NCBI GenBank assembly: GCA_003136675.1
Contig: PLFE01000197.1
Location: 14,143-54,831, forward strand
From: Bryobacterales bacterium
GTDB taxonomy: Bacteria > Acidobacteriota > Terriglobia > Bryobacterales > Bryobacteraceae
DNA length: 40,689 nucleotides
Direction: 5' to 3'
Made by a program: the position numbers and the translations under genes. Below are positions 16,686-23,538 of the stretch, one piece after another (positions within the stretch are counted from its first letter, which is position 1; each line of letters begins with the position of its first letter). Below the pieces are notes generated by a model. That model saw nothing but the letters and a program-made list of their open reading frames with translations. It searched no databases and had not been told where the DNA came from.

Positions 16686-17051
16686 CTATCCCTCCAGAAC
16701 TTCGAGCTTTTCGAGATCGAGAATCCGCGCCATCGCGGTAGCCAGCTTCCGCCACTGGCCGGTTTCCCGCACAAGGCGCCGGCGGCCTTTGGCGGTTAGC
16801 GTGTAGAAGCGAGCCTTGCGGTTGTTCGAAGAAACGCCCCATTCCGCGGCAATCCACGCTTGAGATTCCAGTCGCTGCAAGGCCGGATACAGAGCTCCGT
16901 GATCGACCAGCAAAACATCTTCGGAATTCAGTTGAATGGCGCGGGCAATGCCCTGCCCGTGCTGTGGACCGAAAACGAGGATACGAAGGATGAGAAGATC
17001 CAGCGTTCCCTGCAGAAGCGCGACGCGATTTTTTTCTTCCCTGCTCAGCAT
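16686..17051 (-). CDS. PadR-family transcriptional regulator (ADOP-associated)
   Basis: 121 residues: LLQGTLDLLILRILVFGPQHG followed by an IARAIQ helix, then DHGALYPALQRLESQAWIAA (winged-helix recognition part) and ARFYTLTAKGRRRLV, the canonical PadR order. The short PadR-s2 C-terminal helix has RETGQWRKLATAMARIL. PadR proteins are dimeric repressors that often control a downstream membrane gene and their own promoter. The gene heads a three-gene leftward unit with two ADOP permeases. An inverted repeat (17052-17090) with one arm touching its ATG is a possible self-operator. The ribosome site is weak (AAGAG). Confidence 0.93.
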   Translation of the reverse strand: MLSREEKNRVALLQGTLDLLILRILVFGPQHGQGIARAIQLNSEDVLLVDHGALYPALQRLESQAWIAAEWGVSSNNRKARFYTLTAKGRRRLVRETGQWRKLATAMARILDLEKLEVLEG

Positions 17052-17090
17052 AGGCTCTTGGGTAACATGCTAACCCGTATGACGGAGCCT
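17052..17090. promoter_or_regulatory. Inverted repeat in front of padR, possible operator
   Basis: AGGCTC (17052-17057) and GAGCCT (17085-17090) form a 6-bp inverted repeat enclosing a second, imperfect one (GGGT at 17060-17063, ACCC at 17073-17076). On the minus strand the downstream arm ends directly at the padR ATG. The whole promoter of the PadR/ADOP unit must lie in 17052-17112 or inside the upstream gene's end, so an operator here is likely. No clear -35/-10 pair is seen. Confidence 0.35.
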
Positions 17091-17112
17091 CGCGAATTCA
17101 GTTAGGAGAAAT

Positions 17113-18435
17113 TTATTGACTGAGGCATTCCGCGCCGTAGGTCTCAAACGCCGCCGTCGAGCAATAGCCAGAAACGGGCCAATACTTCCCCGCCGCCGCC
17201 TGCTGTTCGGACTGGGGAAGCTGGGCGACGTTATAGAACGACTGCGTGAAACTTGCAGCGGCCAGCGTTTGGCGGTACAGAATGCTGTTGTAATACTGCA
17301 CCGGAGTATTGATGCCCCAAGCCTTTTGCTGACGGTCGTAGACCACATCAGTGGGCAGATCCAGCGCGCCCCAGGCCAGCCACGATGCGTAATATTTCGT
17401 CAACGCCGCGGGACTCGGCGCGGAGCCGGGGTCGGAGATCACGAAGGTGGCAAATCCATCGGGATCAAGAACTGTGGCGTCATCCGGAACACACCGGTTG
17501 ACATTCGTCGTGTAAGGATCGTCGGTGCAGATCGACCAAAATCGCACCTGCCGGGACGCGTACACGGGAACGCCCGCTCGAGTATTTGGAAAAGTGGCCG
17601 CCTTGAACTTCATGACGAACAGATTCTCACTGCTGTTCGGCGCCAGAAACTGCCTGCTGAGCATCGTGCTCATGTAGTAGTCTGCGCCGTTGGGAAAGAA
17701 ATGCGCGGTCGCAGGATTCACGAGGGTCCAGGCAGGGTCGGCGGAAGCCGTAAGGACTTGCGAACCCGTGGGCAGCGTACCCATCCAGTCGCCCAGGTCA
17801 AGCCGGTCCCACGGTGTCGAATTGGCAGGCAAAATCGGCTGGACCGGGCAATTCGTCAAGGTCTTGCTGCCGACGGAGATGAGGGGATCAACCGGATTGG
17901 TCGATCCGCCAGCGGGGTCGTTCGGATTGGTCGTGTGATAAAGCCGGTAAATCAAAGAAACCGTGGTCAGAGTTCCGGTATAGATGGTGTTCGGGGCGGG
18001 CGTCGCCGGTTGCGGTCCGAAAACAAGGTACGCCGTAAATGTGCCCTGGGCCGTGCCCGAAACGAAAGGGTTGTTCGTGCCAGGGTCGGGATTGATCTGA
18101 AAATCGTTGATGAATCCGACTAACTGGTCGCTCGTGTAGATTTCAAGCGCCATGAAACGGCACAGCGGGTATTCCCCATGAATGGTGAATACCGTCCCGA
18201 TGGGCGCAGTCAGAAGGGTCCCGAAATAACTTGTTGAACTTGCCTCCGGAAAGTTGGTGTTGGCCAGTCCCGCAGCGTCGGTCGGTGGGTTCGTCTGTCC
18301 GTTCCAGCCCGTGTATTTTGAACACGCCGGAACCACGCCAAACGCAGCCGCCGGAGATGCAATCGCGCAGAGGATAAACCAGGCCGCGCTCGCCCACCCC
18401 AGCGAAACTACAGATCTACTTTTCTCTGACCACAT
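17113..18435 (-). CDS. Secreted protein of unknown function
   Basis: 440 residues. A signal peptide is clear (SLGWASAAWFILCAIASP, with AAA before FGVVPA). The mature protein is rich in Pro, Thr, Asn, Gly and aromatic residues, with four or more Cys, and is probably beta-rich. Notable motifs are YPLCRFMALEIYTSDQ and INDFQINPDPGTNNPF, then VRFWSICTDDPYTTNVNRC and PDDATVLDPDGFATFVIS. This 'R.....Y...........D..I.PDPG..NPF' pattern followed by a Cys pair recalls uncharacterised secreted proteins in other soil bacteria; I cannot name a family. It lies between two PadR/ADOP units and could be cargo or target of an ADOP permease, but it is on its own transcript. Confidence 0.75.
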   Translation of the reverse strand: MWSEKSRSVVSLGWASAAWFILCAIASPAAAFGVVPACSKYTGWNGQTNPPTDAAGLANTNFPEASSTSYFGTLLTAPIGTVFTIHGEYPLCRFMALEIYTSDQLVGFINDFQINPDPGTNNPFVSGTAQGTFTAYLVFGPQPATPAPNTIYTGTLTTVSLIYRLYHTTNPNDPAGGSTNPVDPLISVGSKTLTNCPVQPILPANSTPWDRLDLGDWMGTLPTGSQVLTASADPAWTLVNPATAHFFPNGADYYMSTMLSRQFLAPNSSENLFVMKFKAATFPNTRAGVPVYASRQVRFWSICTDDPYTTNVNRCVPDDATVLDPDGFATFVISDPGSAPSPAALTKYYASWLAWGALDLPTDVVYDRQQKAWGINTPVQYYNSILYRQTLAAASFTQSFYNVAQLPQSEQQAAAGKYWPVSGYCSTAAFETYGAECLSQ

Positions 18436-18461
18436 ACTCAGTTGCTATTATCCACGCTCCG

Positions 18462-18484
18462 GAACCGAGCGAATCGCACGGTTC
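18462..18484. promoter_or_regulatory. 23-bp imperfect palindrome, probable operator
   Basis: The arms are GAACCG (18462-18467) and CGGTTC (18479-18484), with an inner pair GCGA (18469-18472) and TCGC (18474-18477). Every position is symmetric except one A-A pair (18468/18478) and the centre base. It lies between the divergent secreted-protein gene (start 18435) and padR (start 18569), 27 bases from the former. Size and symmetry fit a dimeric regulator such as PadR. Other parts of this 133-base gap are AT-rich (18490-18510 and 18553-18570) and could hold promoters. Confidence 0.55.
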
Positions 18485-18568
18485 GTCGCAAACATGAACA
18501 TATTTTAATCTCACACGCCGAAACTTTCTCATCGTTTCGAGGCATACTAGGTCATGTATTGACTTAAT

Positions 18569-18934
18569 ATGCCAAACTCAAAACAAGACACGATTGAGCA
18601 CTTTCAACCTTTATCCCTGCCCATTTTCCACATGCTGTTGGCCTTGTCTGAAGGCGAGCGCCACGGCTACGCATTGAAGCGCGAAATCCTGAAGCGGACT
18701 CAGGGACAAATCAACCTGGCCTCCGGCGCGCTCTACGGTTCCATCAACAAGATGCTGAAGGACGAGTTCATCGCCGAGTCGGAGGAACGGCCGGACCCGC
18801 ACCTCGACGACGAGCGACGGCGTTACTACCGCATCACGCCGCTAGGCCGGCGCGCCCTGCAGGCTGAGGCGGTCCGCCTGCGCCATCTGGTGCGCCTTGC
18901 CGAGGCGCGAATCGAACTCCCGGAACTCGCGTGA
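18569..18934 (+). CDS. PadR-family transcriptional regulator
   Basis: 121 residues: LPIFHMLLALSEGERHGYAL followed by a KREILK helix, SGALYGSINKMLKDEFIAES for the recognition region, and RRRYYRITPLGRRALQAEA for the wing, all standard PadR. The C-terminal helix carries LRHLVRLAEARI. The ATG at 18569 has no visible ribosome site; the sequence before it (TATTGACTTAAT) looks more like promoter, so the mRNA may be nearly leaderless. It is followed 8 bases later by an ADOP permease with a good GAGGTGA ribosome site. It is only distantly similar to the PadR at 16686, so the two units probably answer to different signals. Confidence 0.92.
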   Translation: MPNSKQDTIEHFQPLSLPIFHMLLALSEGERHGYALKREILKRTQGQINLASGALYGSINKMLKDEFIAESEERPDPHLDDERRRYYRITPLGRRALQAEAVRLRHLVRLAEARIELPELA

Positions 18935-18942
18935 GGTGACCG

Positions 18943-21465
18943 ATGCCCAACCGTGGAAAAATCTATAGCTGGCTATTGAAGCTCTATCCCGCGGGCTTCC
19001 GCGAAGAGTATCAAGCGCCCATGGAGCGCCATTTTCAGGACGAATACCGGGACGCTTCGAGCCGCGGCGCGCGCCTTCTGCTCTGGCTCACGGCCATCGC
19101 GGACGTGGCTCTGTCAGCCCCGGCGGAGATGGTTCGCGAACTGCGGCAAGATCTGGCGCACGCGTTCCGCGTATACCGCCGCCGCGCCGTCAGTTCCGTG
19201 ATGGCGGTAGTTGCTCTGGCTTTCGCCATCGGCGCCGGAACAGGTGTGTTCAGCGTACTCAGTGCATTGTTGCTCCGCAGTCTGCCGTTTTCAAACCCGG
19301 AACAACTGGTGGAATTACGCAATTCCCCTTTTGGACCGATGAAAGGCCGCGCTGCCTTCACCGAGTGGCGTCATCAGAGCCTCTATCTGCAGGATGCCGC
19401 CGCATTCTCGCTGGACGACGCGAACCTGATGTATGGCCGCGATGCTCTGCGTATCAAAGTCGCCGAAACCTCGGCGAATTTCTTCCGGCTGCTGGGCGTC
19501 GCGCCGGTGATCGGCCGCACATTTTCACCGGATGAAGACGCGACCGGGCACAGCGGAGTAGCCGTGATCAGTCACGCCCTCTGGCAACAGTCCTACGGTG
19601 GTAGCCGCGGTGCGGTCGGCGCAGTGCTGCACATCGACGGCATACCGCTCACCGTGATCGGCGTGGCCCCGGCGCGGTTCGATTACCCTGGAAAGGTCAA
19701 CGTCTGGACCCCGACGGTTTTCGACTTCGAGACCATCCCAAAGCGCGGCGCTTTCCTATTCCAAACGGTAGGCCGGCTCAAAGACGCTTTATCCGTAGGC
19801 AAGGCGAGCCAGATGTTCGACGCGGAGATCCAGCACGTCACTCCCGCTCTTCTGACCGGCGAGCAACAGAACCGAGCCAGCCTGATTTCGCTGCAGGATC
19901 AGCTTTCCGGACAGGTTCGCCGGGCCGGTTGGGTGATGTTCGGGATGATCTTTCTGATCCTGCTCACCGCCTGCGCCAACGTCGCGCAGTTGCTGCTTTC
20001 GCGAACCACGGACCGAAGGCGGGAATTAGCCGTCCGCGCGGCCCTGGGCGCGGGCCGCGCCCGTTTGATCCAGCAACTCATTGTCGAGGCTTCGGCTCTT
20101 ACAGTCACCGCCGCCGCGCTCGGCCTGTTAGTCGCCTACTGGATCGGCAACCTCGCGTCATCCGTCGCGCCGCCGGCGCTCGCGACGCAGACCTACACGG
20201 TCCTCGATTGGCGCGTTCTCGGATTTGCGGCCACGCTTGCGGTCCTCATGGGCGTCGTCTTCGGCGTGGTACCCGCTTTGCTGGTGGGGCGTCTTCAACC
20301 ATCCGGTGAAATTCTGCGAGCGCAGAGCGTCGCGGGAACCCGTCGCGCAAGGGCGGTCCTGGTGACCCTGCAAGCTGGACTGACACTGATCCTCGTCGTC
20401 AGCTCGATTACGATGGGGCGCACATTTCTCGAACGCCTGCGGAGCGACCTGGGCTTTCAAACCGCGCATGTCGTCACGCTGAACCTGTCGCTCGAAGGCA
20501 CTCGATATCATGGCGGACCGGCCGAGTGGCGATACTACAGCGCCGCGCTGGATCGCCTGCGCGCCGTTCCCGGCGTGGAAGCCGCCGGCGCCGTCAGCTA
20601 TCTACCGCTGGCCAACAACTTCTACGCGGCCTCCTCCTTTCAGTTGGATTCCGGCCAGACCGTGAAACCCGTGGTGATGAACGCGACAATGCCGGGCTAC
20701 TTCCAGGCAATCGGGACGGGGTTCCTGGCGGGCCACGACTTTGGACACGACGGCATCATTGTCAACGCCGCCTTCGCTGAAAGCGCGGGCCTCGGGAACG
20801 CGATCCTGGGCCGCAAGGTGAAGGCGCCCTGGACGAAAACGCCCTATCTCATCGTGGGCGTGGTGAACACGGCGCGCGACCCCGGCTTCGCTGAAATCTA
20901 TTGGCCGGTGGAAGAAGAACCGCCCGCGGCTCTCACGTTGGTAGCGCGCGTCCAGGGACAGGCCGAAGCATATCTGGCTCGATGCCGGGACGCCGTGCGA
21001 GCCGCGGACCCTGAAGTTCCCGTCTATGATGTGTTGACTCTCGACCAGAGGCTCTCCTCGCAACTCGCGCGGCCCCGCTTCTTTACCACCGCAACCCTCT
21101 TCCTCGCCGCACTGGCATTGCTGCTGGCCGCCGTTGGCATTTACGGCATGGCCGCAAATTCGGTGGCCCAGAGGACTCAGGAAATGGGCATCCGCATGGC
21201 GTTGGGCGCGTCGTATCGACGAATCCGGATCATGCTGCTGCGGGAGACGGCCTTGCCCATCGCCTGGGGCCTCGCTTTTGGTATCGCAGGCGCCATCGCG
21301 TCGGGCCGATTCCTGGAGCACCTTCTCGAAAATGCGCAACCGGCGCAGCCCGAGATCTTTCTGGCGGCCGCGGGCTTGCTCTTATTCATCGGGTTGTCCG
21401 CCTGCTGGGCCGCGTCCGCGCGAGTGCTCGCGATTGAACCAGCGCTTGCGGTGCGCAACGAATAA
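18943..21465 (+). CDS. ADOP-type MacB/FtsX permease (single)
   Basis: 840 residues. The N-terminal prefix differs from the other two permeases here: LLKLYPAGFREEYQAPM then FQDEYRDA, followed by a hydrophobic segment (LLLWLTAIADVAL). Then come a first helix near SVMAVVALAFAIGAGTGVFS, a MacB-like periplasmic domain, FtsX helices with NVAQLLLSRTTDRRRELA, VRAALGAGRARL, a second periplasmic domain and a final FtsX domain (EMGIRMALGASY). It ends EPALAVRNE, the usual ADOP end. There is no ATPase gene. It is coupled to the PadR gene upstream and probably controlled by it. The substrate is unknown. Confidence 0.92.
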   Translation: MPNRGKIYSWLLKLYPAGFREEYQAPMERHFQDEYRDASSRGARLLLWLTAIADVALSAPAEMVRELRQDLAHAFRVYRRRAVSSVMAVVALAFAIGAGTGVFSVLSALLLRSLPFSNPEQLVELRNSPFGPMKGRAAFTEWRHQSLYLQDAAAFSLDDANLMYGRDALRIKVAETSANFFRLLGVAPVIGRTFSPDEDATGHSGVAVISHALWQQSYGGSRGAVGAVLHIDGIPLTVIGVAPARFDYPGKVNVWTPTVFDFETIPKRGAFLFQTVGRLKDALSVGKASQMFDAEIQHVTPALLTGEQQNRASLISLQDQLSGQVRRAGWVMFGMIFLILLTACANVAQLLLSRTTDRRRELAVRAALGAGRARLIQQLIVEASALTVTAAALGLLVAYWIGNLASSVAPPALATQTYTVLDWRVLGFAATLAVLMGVVFGVVPALLVGRLQPSGEILRAQSVAGTRRARAVLVTLQAGLTLILVVSSITMGRTFLERLRSDLGFQTAHVVTLNLSLEGTRYHGGPAEWRYYSAALDRLRAVPGVEAAGAVSYLPLANNFYAASSFQLDSGQTVKPVVMNATMPGYFQAIGTGFLAGHDFGHDGIIVNAAFAESAGLGNAILGRKVKAPWTKTPYLIVGVVNTARDPGFAEIYWPVEEEPPAALTLVARVQGQAEAYLARCRDAVRAADPEVPVYDVLTLDQRLSSQLARPRFFTTATLFLAALALLLAAVGIYGMAANSVAQRTQEMGIRMALGASYRRIRIMLLRETALPIAWGLAFGIAGAIASGRFLEHLLENAQPAQPEIFLAAAGLLLFIGLSACWAASARVLAIEPALAVRNE

Positions 21466-21514
21466 GGCTTGCACCGAGGATTCCGGATCCCGCTATGATG
21501 ACTGACAAGAAACG

Positions 21515-22009
21515 ATGAGCACCACACGCAAAATGCCCGGTGGCCGCGCCGACCGCGAGACGCTCCCCAAAGGCGAGAACGGCCGCGTTCTCTGCCGCTG
21601 GTGCGCCATGGAAGTCCCGCCTCCGCGCCGTACTTTCTGCTCGGAATGGTGCGTCACCGAATGGCGCCTGCGCAGCGACCCTGGCTACCTGCGCGAAAAA
21701 GTGTTTCTTCGCGATCGCGGCATCTGCGCGGTTTGCGCGGTCGATACCGTCCATGCCCTCCATGTGATCAAACGCGCGCGCGGCGTCCGGCGGCTCGAAC
21801 TTCTGGCGCGTTGGGGTTTGAAGAAAATGACGCGGCGGTCGCTCTGGGACGCCGATCATATCGTTCCGGTGGTTGAAGGCGGCGGTGAGTGCGACCTAGA
21901 GAACATTCGCACCCTTTGCCTGATCTGCCATCGCCGCGAAACCCGCCAACTCCGCGAGCGCCTGGTACAGGCGCGCAAGAGTATGGCAACTGATTTGCTA
22001 TCCATTTAA
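21515..22009 (+). CDS. HNH endonuclease-like protein with paired zinc-binding cysteines
   Basis: 164 residues. CRWC (27-30) with FCSEWC (41-46) form an N-terminal Cys4 site. A linker with VFLRDRGICAVCAVDT (CxxC 71-74) follows, then the HNH core WDADHIVPVVEGG (D114-H115) with ENIRTLCLICHR (N130; C135, C138, H139). The order 'Cys4 - RD.G.C..C - DH..P...GG - N..tLC..CH' resembles a known group of free-standing bacterial HNH proteins and the HNH end of SNF2-type nucleases such as ZRANB3. A nicking or structure-specific nuclease is likely; no methylase or helicase partner is nearby. A possible promoter is TTGCAC (21469) with TATGAT (21494), at an overlong 19-base spacing. Confidence 0.88.
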   Translation: MSTTRKMPGGRADRETLPKGENGRVLCRWCAMEVPPPRRTFCSEWCVTEWRLRSDPGYLREKVFLRDRGICAVCAVDTVHALHVIKRARGVRRLELLARWGLKKMTRRSLWDADHIVPVVEGGGECDLENIRTLCLICHRRETRQLRERLVQARKSMATDLLSI

Positions 22010-22021
22010 CCGGAGGCAAAA

Positions 22022-22183
22022 ATGCTGCATTGGACGTTAGTCTTTCTGGTGATCGCGATCGTGGCCGCCATTCTTGGATTCGCGGGCATCGCCGGCGCCG
22101 CAGCCGGAATCGCGAAGATCCTTTTCCTGGTGTTCCTGGTGATTTGGATTATTTCGCTAATCAGCCGCCGGCGCGTGGTCTAA
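22022..22183 (+). CDS. DUF1328 (UPF0391, YtjA-like) small membrane protein
   Basis: 53 residues, beginning [20 protein letters not shown] and continuing with [15 protein letters not shown], then a second hydrophobic stretch ending SLISRRRVV. The length, the two-helix plan and the G..GIAG.AAGIAKI.F motif are typical of DUF1328 proteins, small inner-membrane proteins often induced in stress and of unknown function. A strong ribosome site (CCGGAGG) lies 6 bases ahead of the ATG. The stop codon lies inside the first copy of a 13-bp tandem repeat. It is 12 bases after the HNH gene and probably on the same transcript, convergent with tldE. Confidence 0.9.
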   Translation: MLHWTLVFLVIAIVAAILGFAGIAGAAAGIAKILFLVFLVIWIISLISRRRVV

Positions 22184-22198
22184 TCCGCGTGGTCTAAT
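22172..22198. repeat. Short tandem repeat across a stop codon
   Basis: CGCGTGGTCTAAT occurs at 22172-22184 and again at 22186-22198, a period of 14. The first copy holds the last codons and the TAA of the DUF1328 gene, so the duplication has not changed the protein. It looks like a recent slippage event. Confidence 0.85.
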
Positions 22199-22210
22199 TC
22201 TAGACCGCGT
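22187..22210. terminator. Possible bidirectional terminator between convergent genes
   Basis: GGTCTA (22191-22196) pairs with TAGACC (22201-22206) around a 4-base ATTC loop; the stem extends outward through a G-T pair and two G-C pairs. It lies between the DUF1328 stop and the tldE stop (22202-22200). There is no T-run on either side, so termination would be weak or Rho-linked. Confidence 0.35.
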
Positions 22211-23528
22211 CGGAAACGCTGGCCATATTGAATTCAGTCGTCACGAGTGGCGGAACAATCTGGGTACCCGTTTCGCCGCCCGTGACTCGAATTGGCGTGC
22301 CCAGTTTCGTTGTTCGCTGCAATACCTCTACCGGACTCTCATTCCAGCGGAAGTTGGTGACGGGGTCGGTCACCTTCCCGTTCTCCACCAGAAAAACGCC
22401 ATCGCGAGTCAATCCTGTGAACTGCGACGTCTTTGGCTGTAACATCCGGATGTACCATAGCCGGGTGACTAACAACGCTCGATCCGTCGATTTGATGAGA
22501 TCCTCCAGCGAGCTTCCTTGCCCATCCAGTACAAGTTCAGTCGGAAACGAAGTCGGCTCTTTCCCCGCCTTACTGGCCCAGAACCGATCGTAATACAGGT
22601 TCTTGATCACTCCATTCTCAATCCAGCTCATCTTGCGGTTCGGCAGCAGTGAGGCGCCCCACGGCGTCGAGGAGAGTTTCGGATGAAACGGATCGCTGCG
22701 CAGAGTAATGAACTCCGGGAACATCTTTTCACCGACATAGGTGCCGCCGCCCTTCTTACTGAGCCAGCTTTGGCCTTGTTCCGCGCCTCTCGCGCCAAAA
22801 GAGAAGCCGAGCAAGCCGGCTAAGTCGCCCACCGCCGCCGGTTCCAGGATTACAGTGTACTTACCCGCATCCAGCTTCTTGCGATTCACACCTCGGACGC
22901 ACTTCTCCGTCGAGATCCGCGCCGCCGCGCCGCCATCCAGGTCTTTCAACGTCACCGAACTCTGCGCGGCCCAGCCCGAACTGCTGCCCGCGCGGTTGCG
23001 CACCGTGTGCGACATCTCGGCATCGGTATAGGTGTGGTAGCCGAAAAGTCCTTTTTTGTTTCCCACCGCCGCGGCATTGGCCGTTCGCTCGATGAATCCC
23101 GCGGCCACCAGATCCTTTGAACGCGCCTGCTCGATGACAGCCTTCACGTGCGGAATCAGAAGGTCGCCCCGCGCAGCGGCGGTATAGGTGTCGAAGTTCG
23201 CCAGCATCGGGTATTCCTGTGGGGGAAGCGCCGGCATATTTTCCGGATTGGGAGGCGTGATCTTCGCCATCTGCTCGGCCTGTTCCACGCCGCGCCGCAG
23301 CGCATCGTCGCTCACCTCGGTGACCTGAGCGTTGCCGGTCCGCTTGTCGTCCGTGGAGGACGAAATCGAAACATTCTGCGTAATCGTGTATCCGGATGTG
23401 GTAATCCCGTTCACGGCGAATCGGATGAATACATCCTCCGTCCAATCCACCGAAACGAGGCAATCCGGCAGCTTCGAGTAACTGATTACTTTCCCGATGA
23501 TATTCTTTGCATCCTGCTGGCTGAACAT
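22200..23528 (-). CDS. tldE: TldE/PmbA-family metalloprotease-complex subunit
   Basis: 442 residues of the TldD/TldE (PmbA) family. In E. coli the TldD-TldE heterodimer is a zinc protease that trims unfolded peptides such as microcin precursors; TldE is the non-catalytic partner. Typical features here are the N-terminal helical/beta part (VSISSSTDDKRTGNAQVTEV), YTVILEPAAVGDLAGLLGFS in the middle, and TGLTRDGVFLVENGKV near the C-terminus. As expected for TldE, no HExxxH motif is present. No signal peptide is seen, unlike the tldD product next door. The ribosome site is good (AAGGAGA). It starts 10 bases after the tldD stop, so both are co-transcribed. Confidence 0.92.
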   Translation of the reverse strand: MFSQQDAKNIIGKVISYSKLPDCLVSVDWTEDVFIRFAVNGITTSGYTITQNVSISSSTDDKRTGNAQVTEVSDDALRRGVEQAEQMAKITPPNPENMPALPPQEYPMLANFDTYTAAARGDLLIPHVKAVIEQARSKDLVAAGFIERTANAAAVGNKKGLFGYHTYTDAEMSHTVRNRAGSSSGWAAQSSVTLKDLDGGAAARISTEKCVRGVNRKKLDAGKYTVILEPAAVGDLAGLLGFSFGARGAEQGQSWLSKKGGGTYVGEKMFPEFITLRSDPFHPKLSSTPWGASLLPNRKMSWIENGVIKNLYYDRFWASKAGKEPTSFPTELVLDGQGSSLEDLIKSTDRALLVTRLWYIRMLQPKTSQFTGLTRDGVFLVENGKVTDPVTNFRWNESPVEVLQRTTKLGTPIRVTGGETGTQIVPPLVTTEFNMASVSDAV

Positions 23529-23538
23529 GATTTTCTCC

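Noticed and set aside
21515..22009. HNH gene as part of a defence or restriction system
   Set aside because: No methylase, helicase, reverse transcriptase or toxin-antitoxin partner is nearby; its neighbours are a permease and DUF1328.
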